Positions 44,394 to 54,150 of a stretch of 64,000 nucleotides of DNA are shown piece by piece. The DNA comes from Tieghemiomyces parasiticus. Its lineage: Eukaryota > Kickxellomycota > Dimargaritomycetes > Dimargaritales > Dimargaritaceae. The notes beneath the pieces are model-generated. The model was given only the letters and a program-made list of their open reading frames with translations. It did not search any database and was not told the DNA's origin. Position 1 is the first letter of the stretch. The number at the start of each line of letters is the position of its first letter. The stretch lies in NCBI GenBank assembly GCA_027575765.1, contig JANBPT010000028.1, positions 1 to 64,000 of the forward strand, in the 5' to 3' direction. The translations under genes were made by a program, and so were the position numbers.

Positions 44394-47300
44394 ATGCAGC
44401 TCCGTCGCCGGCGACTTCGCCCCCCCACAGTTACCGTCGACGATCTGGCCAAAGAAGCCAGCACGCCTGCCTCTTCCCAGTCCACGGTCGCCACGGAACC
44501 GGCCGCCTCTCAACTGTCGTCAGAGGCCACGCCGCCTGCTGCGGCACCGGAGCGACCTCCCGCGCTGCCCCGGTCCACCTCACCTCCGCCGCACGTGCCA
44601 GACGTATTGCCGTTGCCTGGCAGCTCGCCGAGGTCCGCGAGTAAGCGCAAACGACAGTCCCGACCGTGGCCACCTACGCTTCCCAAGGGCGCCGCCTACG
44701 AAATTGTGGACAGTAGCGACGAAGACTGTAATCTGGTCGCACCCACCGTACGTACCGCACCTCAATCCCGACCACACCCTACTCGAACCACGTCGGCTCC
44801 ACTACGTGGGAAGAAGCACCGGCGCCCGGCGGCTATCACGGTCGATTCACACGATGGGACCAGCGCTAGTGACCACGATGTCCCCACTGGCGAAACGGCT
44901 ACAGCGCAATTGGCCACTGAACCCGACTTACTATCGCAACCGAGCAGCCAGCCGGCATCAACCACCACCCGGGGAAGCGACGGGGCTCCCGCCGGACTTT
45001 CGGGCATAACCGGCCGGCGGTTCAAACTCGGCGCAGGGACACCGGCAGGCAGGCCCCCGTCGCCCCGACCGTTAGTGCCAGCGCGATCAGCCCCACCCGC
45101 GTCGGTCACTCGGGGCGCGGTCAGCGCAACGAAGACCGAAGCCAAATCGGCCGGCGGGATCAGCAAGTTGAAATCTGAACACCGGTCCTGGTCATTTACC
45201 CTGCCCACACCTCTGACATTGCAACGGTCCTCCGATCAGGAGGAGGACGCTAGACTCTGGGTCGACCGGTGCACTCCGACCACAGTGACGGACCTCGCGG
45301 TCCACAAGCGTAAGCTTGGCGAGGTAGAGCAATGGCTGGCCGCTGCCCGGGCTGAGATCACGGCGGGTCGCTTCAACCAGCAGGCCTGGTCCCGACGGGT
45401 ACTGGTTCTGACTGGGCCACCCGGCGTGGGCAAGACGGCTACTCTGCGCGTCTTGGCCCGCCACCTCGGCTTCGCACTAACCGAGTGGACCAACCCTATC
45501 TACCTGACAGAGCCCGATACCACTTCGCCTACCGGGCCTGACGCCCCGCCAATTTACCGTGGCGAGTTTCCCAAGTCCCTGGTAAACCAGTTTGAACAGT
45601 TTATCCAACGGGTAGACCGGTACACACCCCTGGTCCTGAGTAGCAGTGATGATGGTGGCAAGCCAGAGGGGTCCACCGCCACCGATACCACCCAAAATCT
45701 GACCGATAGCGACCCGCAGCTAATACTTATCGAAGACGTACCTAACCTCAACCAGGTGCACATGCGACGGGCCTTCGACATGATCCTACGCAACTACGCC
45801 CTGAACCCGGCCTTCCGGGCCTACCCTCTTGTGCTCATCCTCAGCGACAGCTTCGCCACCTATAATCTGGCCGAGGAGCATGGCGGTGACGGGGGCGGCT
45901 ACCGCGGCCGGGCACATCTCAGTGACGACCTCAGTAATTACCGTCGGATCGTGCCCCTCGACGTGCTCGAATCACCTTGGGTAACCCGGATAGGATTCAA
46001 TCCGATCGCTCCCACCCTACTGACCAAGGCCCTCAAGCGTGCCTGGGAACAGGTCGCACCGATCTCGGACGTTCATAGTAGCACTAAACCTGGCCGGAGC
46101 AAATCATCAGTGACGACTACGACGGGGCGCCGGTATCACAACCCACTGGATCCCGAGCTCCTGACCGCAGTCGTTCAAGAGTGCCATGGCGACATTCGTC
46201 ACGCCCTTAATACCCTGCAGATGATAGCCACTCGTCCGGCCCTGGCTTCGGCGGTCCTGACCCATTCCTTACCCTCCACCCCGCCCCCTGGCGGCCGGGC
46301 ACTCCCCGGTGGTACACGCAGCGCCAGTCTTGACCTATTCCATGCGGTGGGCAAGGTGCTGTATAACAAGCGCCGGCCGGCCGACACCAAGGCCAGCAGC
46401 CGGACCACCCCAGCAAGCGACGACCTCGGTTTTCCATTATCAGTTTCATCTAGCAGCTTACCACCACCGCCAACGCCACCACCAGAGATATCCGCCGAGG
46501 ATTTGCTTACCCAGCTCCCGGTCGATTTTGACATGTTCACCCTGTTTTTGCACCAAAACTACCTTCATTTTACGCGCGATCTGGACGAGGTCGTCCGCGC
46601 CAGCGAGCGTTTCAGCGACGCCGACATCATCGCAGGCCGCGGTGGCTGGCAGCACCAAGCCTTGGCCGGGCAGTACAGTACCCTGACGGCCGTCCGTGGT
46701 CTTACTGAATCCCTCCACCCAACCCCTACGTACGCCTATAGTCGGAGTAATAGTACTGGTTCAGGTGGTCGGCCGGGTCTCTTCCAAATGACCAAACCGC
46801 GGTTCTGGGCGGTATGCAAACGCGAACGCGAGAACTATGAGGTGGCCCGAACGATCCGAGCGCGGGGCTTCTTTTCGGTCCCCGGCAGTGTCAGCACCGG
46901 TAGTCTCGGCGGCGGCAGTTCGTGTGTCAATAACTGGGCACCAGGTATACCCAAGCCTTCCGATACATCGGGGCCGACGTTTACCGCCCCCCTGTCCCTC
47001 ACACTGGCCTCTGAACGTGCCTGTCTAGAACTCTACCCATACTGGCAGGTGATCTTGACGGCCAATGGTGGAGAAAACCGATCCGCCCAGCGGTGGGGTT
47101 GGGGGCTTCGCACCGACCTAGAACGTCTGTCAGCCATGGTACCCCCGGGAATGGCACGGCACTCAGCTGCTTTCGCGGCTCTTGGCGGGGCCGCAATCGG
47201 CCAGGCCACTCATATCCGGCCTGCTCAGCCTTGGGGCATGGGTAGTGCTCAGTGCGCGGATGCGAACGACTGGGCTGATATCGAGGACGACGCTCTGGCC

Positions 47301-47402
47301 GAGATCATTGACCCGACAGTACCCACTGCCGACACCGAGGTAGCCCCCGAGGCCTTTGAATCGCTGGAAGTCGCTGGAGATCCGATTGAGGATTCCGATT
47401 AA
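44394..47402 (+). CDS. RAD17: DNA-damage checkpoint clamp loader RAD17
   Basis: AAA+ ATPase that with RFC2-5 loads the 9-1-1 clamp at damaged or stalled sites. 1002 aa, single exon. Residues 1-~290 are Pro/Ser/Thr-rich and carry a KR-rich nuclear signal (near residues 84-89, SKRKRQS). The conserved part begins LWVDRCTPTTVTDLAVHKRK, typical of RAD17. Walker A is GPPGVGKT (341-348), followed by TLRVLARHLGFALTEWTNPI. Walker B is LILIEDVPNL. GDIRHALNTLQ is the sensor 2 region. A RAD17-type C-terminal section follows (FSDADIIAGRGGWQ). The acidic C-terminus may bind partners. The long N-terminus is longer than in human RAD17 (about 680 aa) or yeast Rad24 (about 660 aa). AATAAA at 47503 is a candidate poly(A) signal. 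Confidence 0.92.
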   Translation: MQLRRRRLRPPTVTVDDLAKEASTPASSQSTVATEPAASQLSSEATPPAAAPERPPALPRSTSPPPHVPDVLPLPGSSPRSASKRKRQSRPWPPTLPKGAAYEIVDSSDEDCNLVAPTVRTAPQSRPHPTRTTSAPLRGKKHRRPAAITVDSHDGTSASDHDVPTGETATAQLATEPDLLSQPSSQPASTTTRGSDGAPAGLSGITGRRFKLGAGTPAGRPPSPRPLVPARSAPPASVTRGAVSATKTEAKSAGGISKLKSEHRSWSFTLPTPLTLQRSSDQEEDARLWVDRCTPTTVTDLAVHKRKLGEVEQWLAAARAEITAGRFNQQAWSRRVLVLTGPPGVGKTATLRVLARHLGFALTEWTNPIYLTEPDTTSPTGPDAPPIYRGEFPKSLVNQFEQFIQRVDRYTPLVLSSSDDGGKPEGSTATDTTQNLTDSDPQLILIEDVPNLNQVHMRRAFDMILRNYALNPAFRAYPLVLILSDSFATYNLAEEHGGDGGGYRGRAHLSDDLSNYRRIVPLDVLESPWVTRIGFNPIAPTLLTKALKRAWEQVAPISDVHSSTKPGRSKSSVTTTTGRRYHNPLDPELLTAVVQECHGDIRHALNTLQMIATRPALASAVLTHSLPSTPPPGGRALPGGTRSASLDLFHAVGKVLYNKRRPADTKASSRTTPASDDLGFPLSVSSSSLPPPPTPPPEISAEDLLTQLPVDFDMFTLFLHQNYLHFTRDLDEVVRASERFSDADIIAGRGGWQHQALAGQYSTLTAVRGLTESLHPTPTYAYSRSNSTGSGGRPGLFQMTKPRFWAVCKRERENYEVARTIRARGFFSVPGSVSTGSLGGGSSCVNNWAPGIPKPSDTSGPTFTAPLSLTLASERACLELYPYWQVILTANGGENRSAQRWGWGLRTDLERLSAMVPPGMARHSAAFAALGGAAIGQATHIRPAQPWGMGSAQCADANDWADIEDDALAEIIDPTVPTADTEVAPEAFESLEVAGDPIEDSD

Positions 47403-48608
47403 CCATGCTACCGGTTTAAACAACGCAGTTTATATACTTTTAAATTTATGTATATATACTCTTCCGCTAGTATTCTGGCTTCATCCAATCTTCTAATTGG
47501 ATAATAAATGGGCAACGGAATGAGTGCCAAGGGACACACCGAAAGACACATGTCACGGTCACTCACCGAGTTTAATGAGATTACTGTGCCAACTATCTGA
47601 ACGGGTTGCTGATGGATAGATTAAACAAAAATTCACTCAGACACAGGCGTTTGAAGTGGAGAGGTAATGTTTTGATACTGTCATACCAAGAACCGTTGTC
47701 GCCTACCAAATAAACCCGTCACACCAGCTATGCCCAACCAAAGGCTCTCCCTTAGTCTTTGTGAAGGGCCTACTCATCGGCAGGCAAGCCAATATTTCTT
47801 CAGTCGAGTACTGTGGTTGTCATGACAATATAAACGTAACCAAAATCGCCCCTGATGGCCCATAATTTGTATATCCATATACTTGCCTACCAGCTGGACA
47901 GCCAGCAATTTACCTGGTATCCTCTCTAGTTCCTTCTCATCACCATCCCAGGCGTTATGTAAGGATGCCACAACTGCCGCCCTATCTACGCCAGCTACTA
48001 ATTTCCGCTCTAATGACCAATAACCTCAAATGATCTCTTAGCTATCTTCTTTATTATAACCCCTATAAACACCAGATTATACTTTAAAGTCGCTAAGTCT
48101 CCCTGCAACGAGTTAAATAGTAACAAAGTCGTCACAACAATGGCGAGGTGAAGGAATCCGGACGACCTGGTTGGCTAGTTTGCACTTGCCAGTGGCTTTT
48201 CTGGGCAATCTCATCTAGGCGCTGTTTAGAATGGCTGAAGGGGCCAGGGGGGGGGAAGCTGAAGTACACTGCTACTCAGGGTATCGTCAGCGGAGGCTGG
48301 TTCTTGCTGACCGTGTAGAGAGATGACCAGGATCGGATGGGGGGGAGCAGTGGAAATCGGAGAGTGTGGTGGCGGTAGCTAGGGAGCCAGCAAGGAAGGT
48401 CGGACCGCTAGGTATTGCAGTAGACTCGGCATATAGCTAAGGTTGCCAATAAAGACAACACACTGAGGACCTCCACGCAATGGATTCGTCCGCCTGTAGT
48501 TGGCGATCGGATATACGATAGGTTGGCCAAAGGGACGGTATGGCAGACGTGCACCAATCTATAGGAGGGTGGGTATATATTTTTAATGGGTATGGATACA
48601 GGGGGACA
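47403..48608. other. AT-rich intergenic region
   Basis: About 1.2 kb, AT-rich near 47430-47470 and 47500-48110. It has the RAD17 3' region with AATAAA at 47503-47508. No gene or transposon was recognised. Confidence 0.5.
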
Positions 48609-49610
48609 TTATAGTGTACATTGTGGACATAGAAACATGCATTGTAACTGGCAGGGCAACTGCTCAAACAGATTGGCCAGCAGCCGGTCAGCGGCATCCA
48701 ACTTATGCTCCAGTCGGCGGATGCGGCCCTAGGCGACACCAGTCATGCGGGAATAGTACTCCCGGTTGAGCTTCTCAACCCCGTCCGGGTCGAAGGCGGA
48801 GTCGTAGAGATACACCTGGTCGGGGTCGTTGCCAATGGTCGATTGCATGGACAGCTCCTTCAAGCCCCCGAGGGACCGCTATCTCGCCTCAAGCTCACAC
48901 TCCAGGCCAAACACGTCGCTTTCCGCGACCATGACCTCGGTGAGGGTCACTCCCTCATAGCGGGGGGCCGCCAGGACCTACTCCTCCCCGGCAATCCGGT
49001 GGCGAGGGGCAGCTGGTGTTGGTGGAATTGAAGGCTGGACGGATCCCAATCCAGTGAAGAGCAGGTCATCGTTATCCTCACCGATAGACAGGGCCGGGGA
49101 GGTGGCCCACTGCGTGAAAGCCACCCGATTGCAAGTGGGGGTGGTGGGCGGGAAAAGTGGCTTTTGCCGGGAGGCTTTAACAGGCGTGGAGGGTGGGGAG
49201 GGAGTGACAGCCGAGGCGGGGGTAGGAGCCAAGGTGAGGGTGAGAATGCGGAGGGGGGCAATGGGCAAGGTGGGGGTGAGAGCACGGAGGGGGGTGGCAG
49301 GCGAGGTGGGGGTGAGAGCACCAACAGGGGCAGGTGCGGGAGAAACTGGGGCGCTGGGGGCAGGAGAGGGGAGCAGCGGGGCCGGTAAGCCAATGCGATG
49401 GATGGTGGGCTTGGTCCTGAGGACCCCACGCAATACACAACAGGCCTTCTTGACTGCTTTTGTAGCTGGTGGGGTGGAGAGGGGCAGTGGTGAGTTGACG
49501 GTGTCAAGCGGGATAGTAGCGCACAGCTTGTCAGGAAGCCACCAACCAATACCCTGGGGATTGGGAAGCGGCATTAGGAACTTACTCTTCTGGAACAACT
49601 TGTGGGTCAT
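48609..49610 (-). pseudogene. Pro/Thr-rich orphan family member 2, broken by three TAG codons
   Basis: Exon 1 (49610-49586, 25 nt) encodes MTHKLFQK. A 120-bp intron (49585-49466) has donor GTAAGT and acceptor CAG. Exon 2 starts at 49465 with TTKAVKKACCVLRGVL, aligning with member 1 at 572. The middle has four 12-residue tandem repeats of the type ALTPTLPIAPLR. The frame meets TAG at 48978-48980, which would give 170 aa. The same frame continues beyond with coding character through two further TAGs (near 48880 and 48730) to TAA at 48609. The downstream part includes EGVTLTEVMVAESDVFG, DPDQVYLYDSAFDPDG and a coiled-coil-like RIRRLEHKLDAADRLLANLF. Each TAG fits a CAG to TAG change. TAG is a normal stop elsewhere in the window (TSR3, IKS1). 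It could still make the 170-aa short form. Confidence 0.5.
49230..49375 (-). repeat. 36-bp minisatellite inside family member 2
   Basis: Four imperfect 36-bp units encode 12-residue repeats of consensus [AI]-[LV]-T-P-T-x-P-x-x-P-L-R. Adjacent units differ at several bases, so they are not freshly duplicated. Confidence 0.6.
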
Positions 49611-49868
49611 GGTGCGGTGGAACAGAGGCTGGCGTGGATAGACAATGGAAGCGTAGATTGCGACTTGGTGAAGGCAGGTGAGTGCTACAAATATATTAGA
49701 CAAGTAGGTCTGAGTGCATCAAAATACTTAAATTAACCGTAGGACAAAGGTGGGGAAGCTTGGAGGGAGCGGGAAGCCTGGTTTACATACCCCAGAGGGA
49801 GGGAGGATAACGGAGGGGGACGCTGGCGGCTAGCCGCGGTGTGGGTGGGCAAGATACCGTCGTCCACG

Positions 49869-50300
49869 GCCACAGCGTGCCTCCCAACTCTAGTCCCGAC
49901 CATCTCGCTCTTTTACTCCAGCTGCCTTGTAATTTCTAGCCAATCACCGCCTTTGCTTACCGTCCTTCCCGCGTAAACATGACCGCCATCATCCTCGTAG
50001 CAGGCCAGCGCGGCTTGGCGGAAGACGGTTGTCCACAGCTACACCACACCCCCTGGCTCTTGTCCTGACCATCCCGCTCTTTTACTCCAGCTCCCTCGTA
50101 ATTCCTGACCAATTGCCGCCTTCCCTTTCCCCTTTCCTTACATTAACACGGCCGTCCCTAACCTATTCACGCGTTCTGGATGGCAGCTATGCTGGTTCTA
50201 CCCGGTCAGCACTTCTGCGCAAGAGCGTGCCATCACCAGCTTTATTGCACCTCCCACCTCTGAGCTCAACCATCCTCCTTTTCTGTCCACCAGTCGACCG
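49869..50300. repeat. degenerate tandem repeat, about 165-bp period
   Basis: The block beginning CCACAGCGTG at 49869 and the block beginning CCACAGCTAC at 50034 align over about 120 bp, sharing CGCTCTTTTACTCCAGCT and GACCAT and CCGCC landmarks. A third weaker unit begins near 50224 (CATCCTCCTTTTCTGTCCACCAG). The copies are diverged. Confidence 0.6.
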
Positions 50301-50954
50301 CCTCTATCCGGTCTGGTTTGGGGGCAACCTCCTGCCCCTTACGGATGGTAGCCATATTTGGTAATATCGTCACCATGATGGCGGCTTGCCTTTTTCCCTC
50401 TCCATCCCTCCCCGCCCTTATGCTGGCCCTCCCTCCCGCCACCTTCCCCACCCTTACACTGACCACTATTCTCATTTCAGTGGGCTGGTCTTGATTGCAC
50501 CCATCCGTCTGTCTGTGTAGAGGGTGGAGGTATGCCATTGACTGTGTACAGGTGGGTCGCACTAGCCTTTGCCCGTTTCTGGGCATCTGCCACTCTCTGG
50601 TGACGATTTCCTCAGGTGCTGTATACCACTTGCTCAATAGTTGAGTGCTACAGCCCATATGAGGAGGAGAGGGATGGATTATTTTATGTGTCTTACGTGG
50701 GACACTTGGCATGGTGGCAGCTATTTTCAACAGATAGCAGCCCATAGGATGTATAGCAGTTGGTACAGGCCTATCTGTGCCCACAACAGACCTGACTTCC
50801 CAGAACCCCCCTCAAATGAGGGGTGGGGGTAGCAAGTGGGGCTGGGAGAGGCAGCCATAGCTTCCAATCCAGAGCTGTAAGGTTGGAGGTGGGGTATAAG
50901 TCATGGCACCAATCCTACACTGTTAAGTGGAACTAGCCACCTAGTACTGGTGTA

Positions 50955-51083
50955 CTGATATTAGGCCCAAGTCTAATACCATAACCAAAAGGCTATTCTA
51001 CTATCACAGAATATGTGGTTCTGAAATAGTAGACTTGGACTTTACCTTGGGAAAATCTAATGTGGTGGTTCCCAATCACCACA
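50955..51083. repeat. 129-bp direct repeat, copy A
   Basis: Identical base for base to 51280-51408, starting CTGATATTAGGCCCAAGTCT and ending CCCAATCACCACA. Identity over the full length implies recent duplication or conversion, in contrast to the diverged tandem repeat just to the left. Confidence 0.9.
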
Positions 51084-51109
51084 TCAGTCCCTCCCAAGAT
51101 AGAAGCCCC

Positions 51110-51127
51110 CACGGAATTGCTTCCGTG
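51110..51127. repeat. short perfect hairpin between the 129-bp repeats
   Basis: CACGGAA, loop TTGC, TTCCGTG. Seven-base perfect stem lying between the two direct repeats. Confidence 0.45.
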
Positions 51128-51234
51128 TAAGCCCCTGCCAGCTCATCTCCTAAACTATCCTGCATACTAGGTGCGATTGCCTAGATCGTGAGGTTTGATG
51201 CTGACCTCCAACGTTGTTCCCCCAAAGATATGCA

Positions 51235-51320
51235 CTGTCTAGGATTTGAACCTGGGACCTCGTGATAGTAGAATATGTGCTGATATTAGGCCCAAGTCTA
51301 ATACCATAACCAAAAGGCTA
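51235..51320 (-). repeat. tRNA-Pro(UGG)-like sequence, degenerate or SINE-like
   Basis: Read on the minus strand: TAGCC-TTTTGGTTATGG resembles a tRNA D-arm, CTTGGGC (51290-51296) resembles the tRNA-Pro anticodon loop with TGG, and GAGGTCCCAGG-TTCAAAT-CC (B-box at 51242-51252) closely matches the T-arm of eukaryotic tRNA-Pro. About 20 extra bases lie between anticodon and variable regions, and I find no 5' acceptor strand complementary to the 3' side, so it is not an intact tRNA. The upstream half belongs to the 129-bp repeat. Confidence 0.45.
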
Positions 51321-51408
51321 TTCTACTATCACAGAATATGTGGTTCTGAAATAGTAGACTTGGACTTTACCTTGGGAAAATCTAATGTGGTGGTTCCCAA
51401 TCACCACA
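51280..51408. repeat. 129-bp direct repeat, copy B
   Basis: Second copy of the repeat at 50955-51083; the start-to-start distance is 325 bp. Its left flank carries the B-box part of a tRNA-Pro-like sequence (minus strand), which copy A lacks. A 12-bp inverted repeat (GATAGTAGAATA / TATTCTACTATC) spans the left border. Confidence 0.9.
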
Positions 51409-51765
51409 ACTGGTGCGATAGCCAGGCCACATTGCCACTTGCTTCTCCCACAGCTGGGGCTTGCCAGTGGTGGGGCATTGGGAGGCAGGCCGTCCCACTG
51501 GAGTCCTGGACCCCATCCTATAGCTGGCAGTGGACTCTTGAAGGTGCCAACTGCCAGGCAGTAGGGAAGTGGTGGGAGTGCACCACTGGCAGCTGCTGGG
51601 CTCTAGCCACTCCTCTGACTGGCTAGTTTGGATGGCACCCATAAATAGGACAGACAACACTGCCGGATGCAGCCTCCTGCAAGTTGGCTACCATAACAGT
51701 ACAAGGCACCACATTAGCAACAACTACCTTGCCCAGATGCATTTGGCGTGTTGTCCTGCTCAGGT

Positions 51766-51784
51766 TGTGTGTGTGTGTGTGTGG
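51766..51784. repeat. TG microsatellite
   Basis: Uninterrupted TG dinucleotide run, followed by a T-rich segment. Confidence 0.85.
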
Positions 51785-51860
51785 GTGATTTGTTCTGTTT
51801 TGTTTTTACAAGTGAAAAGTCATGGACACACCCATCCCAACCCCACCCTTCCTTACTGAG

Positions 51861-51869
51861 TATATAAAG
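51861..51869 (+). promoter_or_regulatory. TATA box of family member 3
   Basis: TATATAAAG, 157 bp upstream of the ATG at 52026, followed by a pyrimidine-rich leader. One of the cleanest TATA boxes in the window. Confidence 0.5.
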
Positions 51870-52025
51870 GTTGGCACCTAGGACTTCCAGTGCAGCCTCT
51901 TCTTCTTTACTTACCTCTGCCCTACTTTTATCCAAGTTGTATTTTCCTCCACCCTAGTACAGCTTTACGTATCTGCTAGTGCATTATACACCACCCTTTC
52001 ATATGTACATACCTACACCACAACC

Positions 52026-52820
52026 ATGGCTAATACTCTTGGTCTTGGTCTTTTTCGCTGGGTTGCCTACACCCCCACCTCTCTCCCGGGCACCTGTATC
52101 CTTACCCCGACCTCCGCTTCAACTAAGCCCATCAGCATTGAGCACTCCAAGCTCCCGACCCCCCCTCCCTCACCAGCCTCGGCCTTGGCCCACCCTCCGC
52201 CATGCCAACCTCTCCCTATGGACGGTGAGGCCGTGGACCACATTGTCCTGGGGCCTGTCAAGGCCTACCCATTCCAGACCCAGTGGCCCCAGCCGCTGCC
52301 TGCTCCAGTTTACCTGGTGACCGGCCCTGTGTCTGCCACTGGCACCTTCCACCTGGAGGGCATCCGGCAGCTTTGCCAGGAGCTGGTTGACGAGCCAGTG
52401 TTCCCTCCTCCCCTCACAGTCGCTGAGATTAAGGCACTGGAGCTGATGGTCATGGAGCGCCAGCAGGCCACCAACTGCGTTGCCATCACACCAGACTCCT
52501 TGACCTCAACTGAGACTCCCACCTTGCCAGCTCCCACCAGCCGTACTGAACCAGTCGTTCCTGTCAAGTCAGTGAAGGTGGCGCCTAAAGTCAAGCGCCC
52601 TCCACCTCGTTACTTGACTGCAACTGCCAGCTCACGAAGCAGGGCAGCCACCACCACCCTGCACAACAAGAAGGGCCGTCCTGCTTGCGCCAGGTTCCGT
52701 GCTCTCCATTTCTCTAATCACCTTTATGCTTTGGTCATTCCATTGCCCCCTGATATACTTTACTGCTTAATTCATTTAGTCATCATCATTCTGTATACCA
52801 CTTCATCATATTGCCCATAA
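52026..52820 (+). CDS. Pro/Thr-rich orphan protein, family member 3
   Basis: No known function. 264 aa, single exon, ATG in ACCATGGC context downstream of a TATA box. The N-terminal half is Pro/Ser/Thr-rich; residues ~90-160 look more ordered (VYLVTGPVSATGTFHLEG, and TVAEIKALELMVMERQQ, which is helical). The basic segment PPPRYLTATASSRSRAATTT, followed by KKGRP, matches the C-terminal signature of member 1 at 1450-1546. Member 1 stops right after this signature, whereas here translation continues ~40 residues into a hydrophobic tail (ILYCLIHLVIIILYTTSSYC). The tail may be a tail-anchor or 3' sequence read after loss of the original stop. It lacks the KLFKK micro-exon of members 1 and 2. Confidence 0.55.
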   Translation: MANTLGLGLFRWVAYTPTSLPGTCILTPTSASTKPISIEHSKLPTPPPSPASALAHPPPCQPLPMDGEAVDHIVLGPVKAYPFQTQWPQPLPAPVYLVTGPVSATGTFHLEGIRQLCQELVDEPVFPPPLTVAEIKALELMVMERQQATNCVAITPDSLTSTETPTLPAPTSRTEPVVPVKSVKVAPKVKRPPPRYLTATASSRSRAATTTLHNKKGRPACARFRALHFSNHLYALVIPLPPDILYCLIHLVIIILYTTSSYCP

Positions 52821-52999
52821 ATATACCCTGTACATCGGCCCTGCAACTCCACGTTAGTCCAAATACTGTAGTACCCAAGGAAATATTTAAGGCGTTTTTG
52901 GTATGGCCACACTAACTCGGGGATCAATGATCCTTTTATATAACAAACCAACAGATAACCAGTAAGGCCCGCCAACTTGTACAACCCGGTGAGCTCTTA
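52821..52999. other. short AT-rich spacer
   Basis: 3' region of family member 3, between it and the second mariner relic. Nothing else seen. Confidence 0.5.
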
Positions 53000-54150
53000 C
53001 TGGATAACTACAGTCACGGGGTCTAAAGTCACTAGGATGGGGTCTGACTAACTTCAATGACTAGGCATTGCTAACTACCTCCCGGACGGTGAATTTCTTA
53101 CCCTACAGCCGCCGTTTGGCAATTTGGATGACCCAAAGTTGCAAGGGGGGTGGACTCACTTGAGCCTAGGGCAATGTGCCGGAAAATACTAGGCGCTGAC
53201 TCCTGAAATGGAGAGCTGAATGGTAGTAGAGGTGAAAAGGGGATGGTCCAAACCTCCCTGTGGCTTAGCCTGAGCCCGGGGCTTGGGATCAGGCCTGCAT
53301 TGTGCATACTGGGCTGTGAGCACTGTGAAGCCAGGTGACTTGGCGTGTAGGTGTAATAGATCGCATTTGGCTATATCATAAATTAGCACAGCTTTGGGTT
53401 TGACATGGTTCTGGTGAGTCCGGGATGGGACAGGGTCACCTACAGGCCACCACTTTCCCTGACACGGGCCAGCAAGTGGTCAGTATGAATCCAGGCAAGT
53501 CTCACCACCCATGGCAAAGGAGTCCGGCGGGTAGTCGCTGGCCCACCTCAACCTTCCCTCAGATACTAGCTGCCTAAGTGCACCCACTTGTAGCACTGGG
53601 CTTGCCGTTGGGACAGTGGGAGACCCATTGATCAATTTAGTTGTGTAACCCCAGCTCCTTGCGCAGAGACTTCTACGTAGTAGTAGGGGAATTACGGGAG
53701 GCATGGGGTTCGTTGCTCAGCAGGTAGATTCGGAGCCTTGTATGTGTCTCATGATGTTCCTGAGAATTCAGGCGATGCTGTTTGGACGGGCAGTCAGGCC
53801 AAGGTTCGTTGTCAATAGAGTAGTGCCCGGTACAATATTGGGCTAGTCATTGGTTCACAGGGTGCAGAGAGGGGCAACCAATCCCAGCGTGACCCTCAGT
53901 TCAGATGATATAAACCCTGCTTGCATCACCTTCACCTAAACTTATGGAAGGGGACCCATACAATTGCAGTTGGTAATCTGTGGGCTGGATAGAGGATGGG
54001 ACTTCCGAAGTTAACAAGGTGAAGTAATAAAAATGCTGTTTTCGTAGTGAGCAATGATTCGCTTATGTATTGGTGTATTGAATCTGGCTCCTGTCCTTGA
54101 ATATCTAACTTATATTTACAATGACTATCAGATTTCCATCTTTGCCAACT
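53000..54150 (-). mobile_element. decayed mariner-family DNA transposon, copy 2
   Basis: More worn relic of the element at 13.0-14.2 kb, in opposite orientation. Landmarks align along the whole length: GTATGGGTCC at 53961-53952 with 13220-13229, an LRKELGLHN segment near 53670 with LRRDLGLHSY, and MGGETCLDSY near 53500 with the TGDETWVYLY catalytic-Asp region. A mariner-type stretch follows (GKWWPVGDPVPSRTHQNHVK, then PKAVLIYDI), then TGCAACTTTGGG near 53145 with the APCDF motif, and GACTTTAGA at 53030-53022 with 14179-14187. A GAAATCTGA upstream block (54136) matches 13068. Distances between landmarks agree within ~30 bp. There are several stops and frame changes. Terminal repeats were not found. 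Confidence 0.75.

Larger units (their letters stand above)
49704..52025. other. repeat-rich accessory spacer
   Basis: No gene is supported between family members 2 and 3. It contains a degenerate tandem repeat (49869-50300), a 129-bp perfect direct repeat (50955-51083 and 51280-51408), a small hairpin (51110-51127), a tRNA-Pro-like sequence (about 51235-51320, minus), a TG microsatellite (51766-51784) and a TATA box for member 3. Confidence 0.6.

Noticed and set aside
44242..45009. 255-codon frame overlapping the start of RAD17
   Set aside because: Shadow frame of RAD17's Pro/Arg-rich N-terminus.
48609..48980. TAG reassigned to glutamine
   Set aside because: TSR3 and IKS1 in this window end with TAG at the expected place, so the three in-frame TAGs are better explained by gene decay.
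49869..51408. Possible CRISPR array in the repeat island
   Set aside because: Repeats are too long, too few and unevenly spaced, and this is a eukaryotic nuclear sequence.
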